From: JACDHG01 sp963815295
GTDB lineage: Bacteria > Actinomycetota > Actinomycetes > Propionibacteriales > Nocardioidaceae
DNA length: 64,000 bases
Direction of reading: 5' to 3'
Assembly (NCBI GenBank): GCA_963815295.1
Contig: CAWFFZ010000001.1
Span: 516,853-580,852, forward strand
The translations under genes and the position numbers were made by a program. Positions 35,311 through 43,525 of this stretch are shown piece by piece; position 1 is the stretch's first letter, and the number at the start of each line of letters is the position of its first letter. The notes below the pieces were generated by a model. It was not told the DNA's origin. It saw nothing but the letters and a program-made list of their open reading frames with translations, and made no database searches.

Positions 35311-35352
35311 CGTCCGTGCGGGCGCGCGTTTTCGCGACCGCTGGCACGGACG
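35311..35352 (+). terminator. Stem-loop after topA
   Basis: CGTCCGTGC (35311-35319) pairs with GCACGGACG (35344-35352); a smaller CGCG-TTTT-CGCG hairpin sits inside. No U-run follows, so termination is only suggested. Confidence 0.45.
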
Positions 35353-35381
35353 TTGCGGGGTTGGCTCACTAGGCTGACGAG

Positions 35382-37406
35382 GTGGCCGACGTCTCTCGCA
35401 GCAGCAACCCGCGCGGGGTCTTGTCGATCGTTGCGTTCAGGCGGCTGTGGATCGGCCTTGGCCTGTCCAGTCTCGGAGACTGGCTTGGTCTGCTCGCGTT
35501 AACAGCGATGGCCGGAGCGCTCGCCCCCGACAGCTACGCCAAGCAGAACTTCGCCATCGCCACGGTGCTGTTCCTCCGCGTGGCTCCCGCTCTCGTGCTC
35601 GGTCCGTTCGCCGGGTATGTCGCCGACCGTCTCGACCGTCGCTGGACGCTCATCATCGGTGACATCCTGCGTGGTGCCGTCTTCATCACGATCCCCATCG
35701 TCGGCACCCTCGAGTGGGTGTTCGTGGCCACCGTGATCATCGAGGCGATCACCCTCGTGTGGCTGCCCGCGAAGGACGCCACGATTCCCAACCTGGTGCC
35801 GCGGAGCAAGCTCGAGGCGGCCAACCAAATCTCGATCGCGACGACGTACGGCTCAGCCCTGCCCGCTGCCGGGATCTTCATCGTGCTCTCGCTGATCACC
35901 AAGGGCGTCCACTCGTCCCTCGGCTGGCTCGACGATCCGGTCACGCTTTCGCTCTGCTTCAACGCGGCGTCGTTCATCGTCTCGGGCTTGGTGATCGCCA
36001 CCCTGCACGACATACCCCGAGGATCGTCGATCGCGCCGGGCCAGCGCACAGGTGTGTTCGCGGTCATCAAGGACGGCTGGTCCTACGTCTTCAGCACCCC
36101 GGTCATCCGCGGCCTCGTCATCGGCATCACCGGCGCATTTGCCGCCGGCGGCGTCGTCATCGGACTCGCGCGGGTGTACGTCGGCGACCTCGGCGGAGGT
36201 GACCCCGGGTACGGCCTGCTGTTCGGCGCGGTCTTTGCCGGGCTGGGGCTCGGGATGTGGCGTGGACCGCGGTTCCTCGCTGCCATGTCGCGACGGCGGC
36301 TGTTCGGCTTCTCCCTGACGGTGGCGGGGCTGCTGCTGGCCGTGGTCGCGCTCGTCGCCAACCTGGCACTCGTCACGGTCGTCACGGTAGGGCTCGGCTT
36401 CTTCGCCGGGACAGCCTGGATCACGGGCTACACACTGCTCGGCCTTGAGGTCGAAGACGCGCTGCGAGGCAGGACTTTCGCCTTTGTGCAAACGCTTGTG
36501 CGGCTGTCTCTCAGCCTGGTGCTTGCACTCGCGCCGCTTGCCGCCGGTCTGATCGGCGAGCATCGGTTGTCGATCAACGATGACGCCGTCCTCGACTACA
36601 ACGGTGCGGCGATCACAATGTTCGTGTCAGCGGTCATCTTGGTGATCGTCGGCGCGCTCTCCTACCATCACATGAACGATCGACCGGGCACGAGCATCCG
36701 CAGCGAGCTGAGGCAGTCCTTGAAACGAGACACCAAGGTCTACACCGACCATGGCCTCTTCGTCGCGTTCGAAGGTGGCGAGGGTGCCGGGAAGTCCACC
36801 CAGGCACGGCTCCTGCATGACTGGCTCGTGGGCAACGGCTACGACGTTGTACTCACGCATGAGCCAGGCGACACGGCTGTGGGTCAGACGATCCGGACCA
36901 TCGTCCTGTCACCCGAGACCGGAGCGCTCGACGACCGCGCCGAGGCGCTGCTGTATGCCGCAGACAAGGCCGAGCACCTCGACAAGCTCGTGCGTCCGGC
37001 CTTGGCGCGCGGTGCGGTGGTGATCACCGACCGGTACGTCGACTCGACCCTCGCCTACCAGGGCGCCGGACGTGACCTGGTGGCCGATGAGGTCGAGGAG
37101 ATCGCTCGCTGGGCCACGGCCGACCTGCGACCGCATCTCACCGTGCTGCTCGACGTCGCTCCCGAGTATGGCTTCGGCCGGTTCGACACCCACGACCGGT
37201 TGGAGGCCGAACCGGTCGCCTTTCACGAGCGGGTCCGAGCATCCTTCCTGGCCCTTGCCGACGCCGACAAGGACCACTACCTGGTCGTTGACGCGCATCT
37301 CGAGCGAGAGGCGATCGCCGCCACCGTCCGCGAGCGGATGGACGAACTGCTCCCGCTCGCCGAACGCCACCGCGTGCGCGACCTCACCGACGAGGTCGAC
37401 GCATGA
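35382..37406 (+). CDS. tmk: MFS transporter-thymidylate kinase fusion
   Basis: A 674-residue fusion. Residues 1-430 form a polytopic MFS-like domain of about 12 helices (GPFAGYVADRLDRRWTLIIG is the loop motif of the family). Residues 452-674 form dTMP kinase: P-loop EGGEGAGKST (464-473), the DR-Y motif ITDRYVDSTLAYQGAGRDL, TVLLDVAPEYGFGR. The kinase makes dTDP and is essential; the role of the attached transporter-like part is unknown. I recall similarly long Tmk proteins in other actinobacteria, so the fusion is probably real rather than an artefact. Start GTG 35382 lacks a strong ribosome site. It overlaps holB by 4 bp. Confidence 0.93.
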   Translation: MADVSRSSNPRGVLSIVAFRRLWIGLGLSSLGDWLGLLALTAMAGALAPDSYAKQNFAIATVLFLRVAPALVLGPFAGYVADRLDRRWTLIIGDILRGAVFITIPIVGTLEWVFVATVIIEAITLVWLPAKDATIPNLVPRSKLEAANQISIATTYGSALPAAGIFIVLSLITKGVHSSLGWLDDPVTLSLCFNAASFIVSGLVIATLHDIPRGSSIAPGQRTGVFAVIKDGWSYVFSTPVIRGLVIGITGAFAAGGVVIGLARVYVGDLGGGDPGYGLLFGAVFAGLGLGMWRGPRFLAAMSRRRLFGFSLTVAGLLLAVVALVANLALVTVVTVGLGFFAGTAWITGYTLLGLEVEDALRGRTFAFVQTLVRLSLSLVLALAPLAAGLIGEHRLSINDDAVLDYNGAAITMFVSAVILVIVGALSYHHMNDRPGTSIRSELRQSLKRDTKVYTDHGLFVAFEGGEGAGKSTQARLLHDWLVGNGYDVVLTHEPGDTAVGQTIRTIVLSPETGALDDRAEALLYAADKAEHLDKLVRPALARGAVVITDRYVDSTLAYQGAGRDLVADEVEEIARWATADLRPHLTVLLDVAPEYGFGRFDTHDRLEAEPVAFHERVRASFLALADADKDHYLVVDAHLEREAIAATVRERMDELLPLAERHRVRDLTDEVDA

Positions 37407-38572
37407 CGGTGTGGGACGACCTCGTCGGACAGGACGACGTGGTCGCTCAGCTCGAGGCAGCCGTCGTGGGCGCGGGTCAGGCGTTGCAAGGCGAGCCGGG
37501 CGCCGCGATGACGCATGCCTGGCTGTTCACCGGACCACCTGGCTCCGGCCGGTCGAATGCCGCCCGAGCCTTCGCCGCCGCGTTGCAGTGTGAGCGACGC
37601 GGGTGCGGTGAGTGCCTAGCCTGCCGCACGGCGCTCGCTGGGTCGCACGCAGACGTCACCTCGCTTGTCACCGAGAAGGCCCAGCTCACTCTCGACCCTA
37701 CGAAGGAGGCGGTCCGGCTGGCCGCCCTTGCCCCGGCCAACCGGCGATGGCAGGTCATGATCGTCGAGGACGCCGACCGGCTCAACGACAACGCCGCCAA
37801 CGCACTGCTCAAGAGCATCGAGGAGCCACCACCACGGACTGTATGGCTGCTGTGCGCGCCAGCCGTCGAAGATGTGCTGCCGACTATCCGGTCGCGTTGT
37901 CGGGCACTGGTGCTCCGCACGCCGCCGACCGAGGCCGTGGCGGCCTACCTCACGAGGCGCGACCAAGTTCCCGACGCCCTGGCGACGTTCGCCGCTCGTG
38001 CCTCCCAGGGGCATATCGGCCGCGCACGCGCACTCGCGCTCGACGAGGCCACCCGCAACCGACGCCGAGAGGTGCTGCAGATCCCTCGACAGCTCAGCGA
38101 CCTCGGGTCTTGCCTTAACTCCGCCGCCAACATCGTCGATGCCGCCACCGAGGAGGCGAAGCCGCGCAGCGACAACCTCGACGCAAGCGAGCAGGCCGAC
38201 CTCGACATGACGTACGGCGCCGGCACTCGCGGCATCAAGGCGACTGGTCTGGCAGCCGCCCAAAAGGCGCTCCAGGCTGACCAGCGGCAGCGGGCAAAGC
38301 GGTTCGTCAAGGACGCAATCGACCGGTCACTCCTCGACCTCGCGTCGTTCTACCGCGATGTCGTGTCGGTGCAGCTCGGGTCGTCGTCGGGGCTGGTCAA
38401 CGAGGAGCACCGCCTCGACATCGACACGATGGCGCGCGCGACCACGGGAGAGGCGACCACGAGCCGACTGATGGCGATCTTCGCTACCCGTGAGCTGCTG
38501 GAGGGCGAGATCGCCCCGCTACTCGCGCTCGAGTCACTGATGATCTCGCTACGCGGCGCCCCCGAAGGGTGA
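37403..38572 (+). CDS. holB: DNA polymerase III subunit delta'
   Basis: A 389-residue clamp-loader AAA+ subunit. It has the degenerate P-loop FTGPPGSGRSNAARAFAAAL, where Arg takes the place of the ATP-binding Lys, a four-Cys zinc module (CERRGCGECLACRTAL), VMIVEDADRLNDNAANALLK and the SRC motif in TIRSRCRALVL. As delta', it does not need to hydrolyse ATP. It is translationally coupled to tmk (ATGA 37403-37406), an arrangement found in many bacteria. Confidence 0.95.
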   Translation: MTVWDDLVGQDDVVAQLEAAVVGAGQALQGEPGAAMTHAWLFTGPPGSGRSNAARAFAAALQCERRGCGECLACRTALAGSHADVTSLVTEKAQLTLDPTKEAVRLAALAPANRRWQVMIVEDADRLNDNAANALLKSIEEPPPRTVWLLCAPAVEDVLPTIRSRCRALVLRTPPTEAVAAYLTRRDQVPDALATFAARASQGHIGRARALALDEATRNRRREVLQIPRQLSDLGSCLNSAANIVDAATEEAKPRSDNLDASEQADLDMTYGAGTRGIKATGLAAAQKALQADQRQRAKRFVKDAIDRSLLDLASFYRDVVSVQLGSSSGLVNEEHRLDIDTMARATTGEATTSRLMAIFATRELLEGEIAPLLALESLMISLRGAPEG

Positions 38573-38912
38573 GCCTGCGGTGCGCTTCGGGTGAAGAGCG
38601 CAGCAACGCCAGCCGTTAGTGCTGATGGTTGGCGTTGGGATGGCCGTTGCGCCGCGCTGGTGGTTGCGTTGGCTGGCGGGACGGGCAGGGATCGCTCTCG
38701 GAATAAGTGACCATCCGTCAACTATTGACGGGTGGTCACGGCTTTCGTGAGCGGGTGCTGCACCGTGAGCGCTTCCGCCCGCTGGCCGTCGCTGTCGAAG
38801 CAAGGCGTTGTGGAGGTGGGCCGACCAGACCCGAGTGCGACGTACGCTGGAGTCTTCGTTGCTGCTCCCGGCTCAAGCGTCATCGGCCAAACCCCCACGG
38901 AGGACTCCTTCC
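38573..38912. other. Intergenic region with palindrome
   Basis: 340 bp between holB and the secreted protease. It contains the palindrome at 38707-38739 and no convincing gene. A ribosome site (GGAGGA, 38899-38904) lies at its right end. Confidence 0.6.
38707..38739. repeat. 33-bp palindrome related to the 22-bp repeats
   Basis: GTGACCATCCGTCAA and TTGACGGGTGGTCAC form a 15-bp stem (one G-T pair) around CTA. It contains TTGACGGGT, the core of the 22-bp repeats. It may act as a terminator for holB or be a folded repeat unit. Confidence 0.65.
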
Positions 38913-40508
38913 ATGACTCATCGCCGTGTCACCCGCGGTGTGGCCGCGCTGGCAACGCTCGTGTTGGCTGCTGGGTGCAGCGCTGCGCAGGATGTCGCCG
39001 AAGAAGGCACGACGACGAACGAAACCACCACCGGGCAGCCGCCGACCTCACCGACAGACAGCCCGCCAACCAGCCCCGAGCCCGGTGAGCTGCCGAAGGG
39101 GTTCGGCGACGGGCCCGAAGGAAGCGGCCTCGAGCGGTTCTACAACCAGGACGTCTCGTGGGAGAGCTGTGACAACGGTGAATGCGCCGACATCTGGGTG
39201 CCACTCGACTACGACGACCCCGATGGCCAGGCCATCACGGTCAAGGCAAAGCGTCAGCTGGCCGGAGACGAGTCACGGCGTCGAGGCTCGCTGCTGATCA
39301 ACCCGGGCGGGCCGGGCGCGTCGGGCATCGACTACCTGGGTTTCATTGATCTGGACACCAGCATCACTGATGTCTATGACGTGATCGGCTTCGACCCGCG
39401 GGGCGTCGGCACCAGCACCCCGGTCGACTGCATCGGCAATCTGGCCCTCGACGCGTACGTTGCCTCAGACCCGACTCCGGACACCGGTGCAGAGATCCAG
39501 GAGCTCCAAGACATCTGGGCCGACTTGACCCAGGGCTGCGTGACCAACTCGGGCCCATTGCTCGAGCACGTCTCGACCGTCGAGGTGGCCAAGGACATGG
39601 ACATCATCAGGTCGGTTGTCGGCGATGACAACTTGTCGTACTTCGGCTCGTCCTATGGCACCTACATCGGCGCCACGTATGCCGGCTTGTTCCCGGACAA
39701 GGTCGGACGCCTCGTGCTTGACGGGGCGGTCGACCCGCTCGCCGAGCCGCGGACAAGAGCCATCAACCAGGCGGCTGGCTTCGATGTGGCGCTGACTGCC
39801 TATCTCGAGGACTGCGTAGCGCAGGGCGGTTGCCCGCTCGGCGACTCGGTCGATGCGGCTCGCGACAGGTTGGTCCAGCTCTTTCAAGAGACTGACGCTG
39901 ACCCGCTCCCCACCGGCGACGGCCGCAAGGTCAACGAGGGGCTCGCGACACTTGGTGTTGTCTTGGCGCTCTACAGCCAAGATTTCTGGCCAGTCCTGAC
40001 ACAAGCTCTCGACCAGGCTGTCGACGGCAAGGGCGACACACTGCTGCTCCTCGCGGACACCTACACGAATCGACAGCCCGATGGAAGTTACCCGAGTAAC
40101 TCGCTTGAGGTGCAATCCGCCGTCAACTGCCTCGACCACCCCCAGGATGAGACGCTTGCGGAGATCCAGGCCGGTGAGGCCGACTTCACAGCGAAGGCGC
40201 CGGTGTTCGGAGAGATGGCCATGTGGTTTCCCTATGGCTGTTCGAACTGGCCGGTCGAGCCGACCGAAAGGCAGCCCGACTTCAGCGCGAAGGGGGCGCC
40301 GCCGATCCTCGTCGTCGGCACAACTCGGGACCCCGCGACACCCTACGAGCAGGCGGTGAAACTGGCCGACCTGCTCGAATCCGGCGTGCTCCTCAGCCGC
40401 GATGGTGATGGCCATCTGGCGTACGGCAAAGGCAACACGTGCATCGATGACGCGATTAACACGTTCCTCGCGGAGGGCGAGCCCCCCGCCGACGGCCAAC
40501 AATGCTGA
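38913..40508 (+). CDS. Secreted alpha/beta-hydrolase, tripeptidyl aminopeptidase-like lipoprotein
   Basis: A 531-residue exported protease (SCO3540/SlpD-E-like group). Start ATG 38913 has GGAGGA 8 nt upstream. The signal peptide ends in the lipobox LVLAAGC (about residues 17-23), followed by a Thr/Pro/Ser-rich linker of about 35 residues. The hydrolase domain has LLINPGGPGASG (oxyanion hole), FDPRGVGTSTPVDC, the nucleophile elbow FGSSYGTYIG, and a TAP-like C-terminal domain with the acid Asp in GTTRDPATPYE and His in RDGDGHLAYG. It likely releases N-terminal tripeptides outside the cell. Several Cys pairs suggest disulfides. Confidence 0.9.
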   Translation: MTHRRVTRGVAALATLVLAAGCSAAQDVAEEGTTTNETTTGQPPTSPTDSPPTSPEPGELPKGFGDGPEGSGLERFYNQDVSWESCDNGECADIWVPLDYDDPDGQAITVKAKRQLAGDESRRRGSLLINPGGPGASGIDYLGFIDLDTSITDVYDVIGFDPRGVGTSTPVDCIGNLALDAYVASDPTPDTGAEIQELQDIWADLTQGCVTNSGPLLEHVSTVEVAKDMDIIRSVVGDDNLSYFGSSYGTYIGATYAGLFPDKVGRLVLDGAVDPLAEPRTRAINQAAGFDVALTAYLEDCVAQGGCPLGDSVDAARDRLVQLFQETDADPLPTGDGRKVNEGLATLGVVLALYSQDFWPVLTQALDQAVDGKGDTLLLLADTYTNRQPDGSYPSNSLEVQSAVNCLDHPQDETLAEIQAGEADFTAKAPVFGEMAMWFPYGCSNWPVEPTERQPDFSAKGAPPILVVGTTRDPATPYEQAVKLADLLESGVLLSRDGDGHLAYGKGNTCIDDAINTFLAEGEPPADGQQC

Positions 40509-40521
40509 CCCCTTCGCCGAG

Positions 40522-40557
40522 TGGTCACGTATGCCGTGCCGACTGGTCACGTATGCC
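40522..40557. repeat. 22-bp period direct repeat, 2 copies
   Basis: TGGTCACGTATGCC occurs at 40522 and 40544, again exactly 22 bp apart, in the 91 bp between the protease and pirin genes. The unit differs from the TTGACCCGTCA family but shares the period and the TGGTCAC end of the palindrome at 38707-38739. Confidence 0.75.
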
Positions 40558-40599
40558 GCCCGTGAAGGCCGCATCCCCCGAGGCGAGAGAGAATGAGGC

Positions 40600-41559
40600 A
40601 TGAGCAACCTCGAAGCTGACGTCGAGATCGAGGACGGCATTGGCACCAACAAGCCGCTGACCCCCGGCCTCGAAGTGCTGGAGCCGCGACCGGTTCTGCT
40701 GGGGCCACGCCAGGAAGTTCGCCGAGTGCTGCCCAACCGCGACCGCCGGATGATCGGTGCCTGGTGCTTCGTCGACCACTACGGCCCCGCAGACATCACC
40801 CACGAGGCGGGGATGCGAGTGCCGCCTCATCCCCACACCGGCCTGCAAACTGTCAGCTGGCTGCTCGACGGCGAGATCCAACACCGCGACAGCCTCGGCA
40901 GCGACGCGATCGTGGTGCCGGGTCAGCTCAACCTGATGACGTCTGGCGCCGGGATTTGCCACTCCGAGGAGTCGCCACCAGCGCACTCACCGACCTTGCA
41001 TGGGCTGCAGCTGTGGGTGGCGTTACCCGACAACGCACGGCACGCGGCCACCCGCGACTTCACGCAATACTCAGACCTACCAGTCATCGACAGGGCGGGG
41101 CTTCGTGCCGTGGTGGTCGTGGGCACGTTCGAGGGGCGCGTGTCGCCGGCAACGACATACAGCCCACTGGTCGGCGTCGAAGTCAGCGTCACAGGCGACG
41201 TCAGCCTGTCTGTCGAGCCGGCGTTCGAGTACGGCGTCCTCGCCATCGACCCCGGCATCATCGTGGAAGGCCGGGCGCTCGACGTCAGTGAGATCGCGTA
41301 CGTCGGCGGTGGTCGTGACGTGCTCGACATCTCAGGCCGCGGCCGCGCGATGGTGCTCGGCGGTGAGCCGTTCACTGAGGAGCTCGTGATGTGGTGGAAC
41401 TTCATCGGCCGCACCCACGAGGAGATCGTGGACTTCCGGCGGGCCTGGAACGACGGCGACAGCGACCAGTTCGGCGCCGTGGTCGGCTTCGACGGCGACC
41501 GGCTCCCCGCGCCGCCGATGCCCGGCACGCGGCTCAAATCCCGTGGCCGCAGCCGCTGA
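40600..41559 (+). CDS. Pirin family protein
   Basis: A 319-residue bicupin of the pirin family. The N-terminal cupin has GMRVPPHPHTGLQTVSWLL and EIQHRDSLGSDAIV (metal-binding His residues) and MTSGAGICHSEESPP with the His and Glu of the iron site. The C-terminal cupin retains LGGEPFTEELVMWWNF but not the metal ligands. Pirins act as iron-dependent quercetinase-like dioxygenases or redox sensors; which applies here cannot be told. It lies between the 22-bp repeats and a tRNA gene. Confidence 0.92.
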   Translation: MSNLEADVEIEDGIGTNKPLTPGLEVLEPRPVLLGPRQEVRRVLPNRDRRMIGAWCFVDHYGPADITHEAGMRVPPHPHTGLQTVSWLLDGEIQHRDSLGSDAIVVPGQLNLMTSGAGICHSEESPPAHSPTLHGLQLWVALPDNARHAATRDFTQYSDLPVIDRAGLRAVVVVGTFEGRVSPATTYSPLVGVEVSVTGDVSLSVEPAFEYGVLAIDPGIIVEGRALDVSEIAYVGGGRDVLDISGRGRAMVLGGEPFTEELVMWWNFIGRTHEEIVDFRRAWNDGDSDQFGAVVGFDGDRLPAPPMPGTRLKSRGRSR

Positions 41560-41629
41560 CTCTGATTTGGGAGCCGGTCGGCCACCTTGGTAACCTCTCC
41601 CGTCGGTCCGCCAGCAGCAGCGGTCCAGC

Positions 41630-41702
41630 GCCGCCTTAGCTCAGTCGGTAGAGCGTCTCACTCGTAATGAGAAGGTCGTCGGTTCGATTCCGACAGGCGG
41701 CT
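41630..41702 (+). tRNA. tRNA-Thr (CGT)
   Basis: 73 nt with a 7-bp acceptor stem (GCCGCCT/AGGCGGC), D-arm TAGCTCAGTCGGTAGAGC, anticodon stem TCTCA/TGAGA with loop CTCGTAA (anticodon CGT) and T-arm GTCGGTTCGATTCCGAC. The discriminator base is T and CCA is not encoded. An integrase remnant lies just downstream. Confidence 0.96.
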
Positions 41703-41764
41703 CCGCATAACCGCAGATCAGCGACCTGCGGTGACCGAGCGTGATCGGCGACACGGCCGATCTG

Positions 41765-41960
41765 CTAACACTTTGCTAACACGAGCCCACGGCGGACGCG
41801 AACACTTGGCCCGCCAGTACGACCAACTGCTGCCTTCGCAGCAGCCTCTGTCGGGAATCCGCTGATCCACTTGGGCCGCGACTCGCCAGTCGACGGGTCA
41901 CTCACCCGCACCACGTAGGAGAAGGTTGCGCCGCGTCTGATGATGCCGTCTCGAAGGCGG
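41765..41960 (-). pseudogene. Remnant of a phage-type integrase (N-terminal arm-binding domain)
   Basis: The reading frame ending at 41765 contains RDGIIRRGATFSYVVRVSDP and TGESRPKWISGFPTEAAAKA, which fit the N-terminal arm-DNA-binding domain of tyrosine integrases (usually RGxTWRVRVxDPxTGKRRQKW...GFxTKAEAEA). The catalytic domain is missing and no start codon is present. The tandem GTGTTAGCAAA/GTGTTAGCAGA lies at the 3' end. Facing a tRNA-Thr 60 bp away, it looks like a scar of an integrated element. Confidence 0.65.
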
Positions 41961-42269
41961 TTAACGGCAGCGGTCTGCGACATCGATTGCATGGGGCAAG
42001 ACTTGGATCTCCTCGACTGTGATCGTCTCGGGGTTGTGTGACAGCCACTCCGCGAGCTCGGCGTCCGACAGCAGGTCTTCCATCGCTGCCTCGATGCAGG
42101 CGATCTCTTGCGGGGTCTCGTCGAACTTGCCGGCGGTGCGCAGCCATTGGGAGGTGTCGGAGGTGCCTGCGTCGTCCGATCCGCCACATGACGTCAGCGT
42201 CTGCAACGCGAGCAGGGCGAGGACGATCACCAGCGGACGACCAAGGGTTCGAAATCCGAGTGACGACAT
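41961..42269 (-). CDS. Small putative lipoprotein
   Basis: A 102-residue exported protein. The signal peptide (about residues 1-27) ends in a lipobox-like LQTLTSCGGS with Cys28. The mature part is acidic and helical (EIACIEAAMEDLLSDAELAEWL) with two further Cys. I do not recognise the family. Its stop abuts the integrase remnant, and it is divergent from a small membrane-protein gene. Confidence 0.65.
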   Translation of the reverse strand: MSSLGFRTLGRPLVIVLALLALQTLTSCGGSDDAGTSDTSQWLRTAGKFDETPQEIACIEAAMEDLLSDAELAEWLSHNPETITVEEIQVLPHAIDVADRCR

Positions 42270-42369
42270 GGGCGGAGTCTATGTTCAGTCAGCCCCTGCT
42301 AAGCGACCGTTGGATGGATTTGGCCGAATGGGGCACAACCACACCAAGGGACGCGTAACGTGTCCGGCT

Positions 42370-42672
42370 ATGAGCCAAACCGCGCACCCCCAACCCCATG
42401 TAGAGCAGTCACCGCCCCCAAAGAAGAAGAAACGAATCTTCCTCTGGATATTCCTGGCGGTCCAGTTGCTCTTCATCGTCTGGATCATCGGCGGGATCGC
42501 GTCGGCCGGTGGCGACCCGTCCGACTGTGGGAGCCTCAGTAAGCAGGCGTGCAACGACGCTGAAGACATCGGAACCGGGATCGGAATCGCGTTTGTGATC
42601 GTGTTCTGGTGCATTGTGGACTTCCTGCTCGCAGTCGGCTACGGGGTTTACAGGTTGGCAAAACGAACCTGA
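42370..42672 (+). CDS. Small two-helix membrane protein
   Basis: A 100-residue protein starting at ATG 42370. A Pro/Lys-rich N-terminus (PPPKKKKR) precedes a hydrophobic helix (about residues 23-45), a short outside loop with two Cys (SDCGSLSKQACNDAED) and a second helix (about 68-92). The topology suggests a disulfide-bonded loop outside. Family not recognised. Confidence 0.6.
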   Translation: MSQTAHPQPHVEQSPPPKKKKRIFLWIFLAVQLLFIVWIIGGIASAGGDPSDCGSLSKQACNDAEDIGTGIGIAFVIVFWCIVDFLLAVGYGVYRLAKRT

Positions 42673-42833
42673 TCTGCCTCCGCCTGGATTGCGAATAGTT
42701 CGCAGCATCGATCCCCGGAACTAACCCCCGCCACGCATGGGCAACAGCCTCGGTCGTACGACAGTCGTCGCAGCCGTACTAGCCCCCGTCACGATTCCTT
42801 AGGCTCATTCGGAATTCTTATAACGAGGTGTCG

Positions 42834-43259
42834 ATGAGGCGACCGGCCGTGGCAGCCGTGGCTGCGCTGATGATGATGGCGTGCCTGCCCGCGAAGGCGG
42901 CGACGGTGGGCTACGTCGTGGACGGGGATACGATCCGACTTCAATCGGGCGTGTACGTCCGCCTGATCGGCATTGACACCCCCGAGGTCGGGGAGTGCGG
43001 CTACCGGGCTGCCAAACGCAAGCTGGACCAGTGGGTCGGCGGACAGGCGCGGTTGCTCAACCCCGCGGTCGTGAACGACCGTGACCACTACGACCGGCTG
43101 CTCCGCTACGTCCACGACGCGGGGCGTGACACCGGCTTGGGTCTGATCAGACTCGGGCTCGCCAAGGCTCGCTACGACGGACTTGACGGCTATGACCGGC
43201 ATCCGCGGCAACAGACCTACCGCCAGGCCGACCGGAACAACCCAGACCTGTGCCGCTGA
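42834..43259 (+). CDS. Secreted thermonuclease (SNase-like)
   Basis: A 141-residue nuclease with a signal peptide (about residues 1-22, ending AKA-A). The start is ATG 42834, 5 nt after GAGG. Staphylococcal nuclease motifs: VGYVVDGDTIRLQSG (metal Asp), VRLIGIDTPEVGECG (catalytic Arg and Asp) and NDRDHYDRLLRYVHDAG (the second Arg). Four Cys may be paired. It probably degrades extracellular DNA or RNA in a calcium-dependent way. It lies in the accessory stretch after the tRNA. Confidence 0.88.
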   Translation: MRRPAVAAVAALMMMACLPAKAATVGYVVDGDTIRLQSGVYVRLIGIDTPEVGECGYRAAKRKLDQWVGGQARLLNPAVVNDRDHYDRLLRYVHDAGRDTGLGLIRLGLAKARYDGLDGYDRHPRQQTYRQADRNNPDLCR

Positions 43260-43525
43260 GCGTTGTGACCCCTGGGCGCGTGACTCCCGGTAGCACTAGT
43301 TCCTTAGGCCACGGTCCCCAGGACTGCATCGGCGATGAGACGGTCGAGCTTGCGAATGTCGATCCCCTTCTGGAGATTCATCTTGATGTGGCCCGCGCCT
43401 TGTCCACAGCTCGATTTCGGCGCTCCTGTCGAGCATCTTCCCCGCGTTCTCAGACGACCACATGTTTGATGGCTGAGTGTGGGTGGGCAGACCAACGCCA
43501 CCAACTACCCGTCGTACCGTTGCGC

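Noticed and set aside
33882..35369. 495-codon minus-strand frame opposite topA
   Set aside because: Shadow frame; topA on the plus strand has all family motifs across the same DNA.
41702..43260. Intact prophage or integrative element after the tRNA
   Set aside because: Only an integrase fragment remains; no structural, replication or transfer genes follow.
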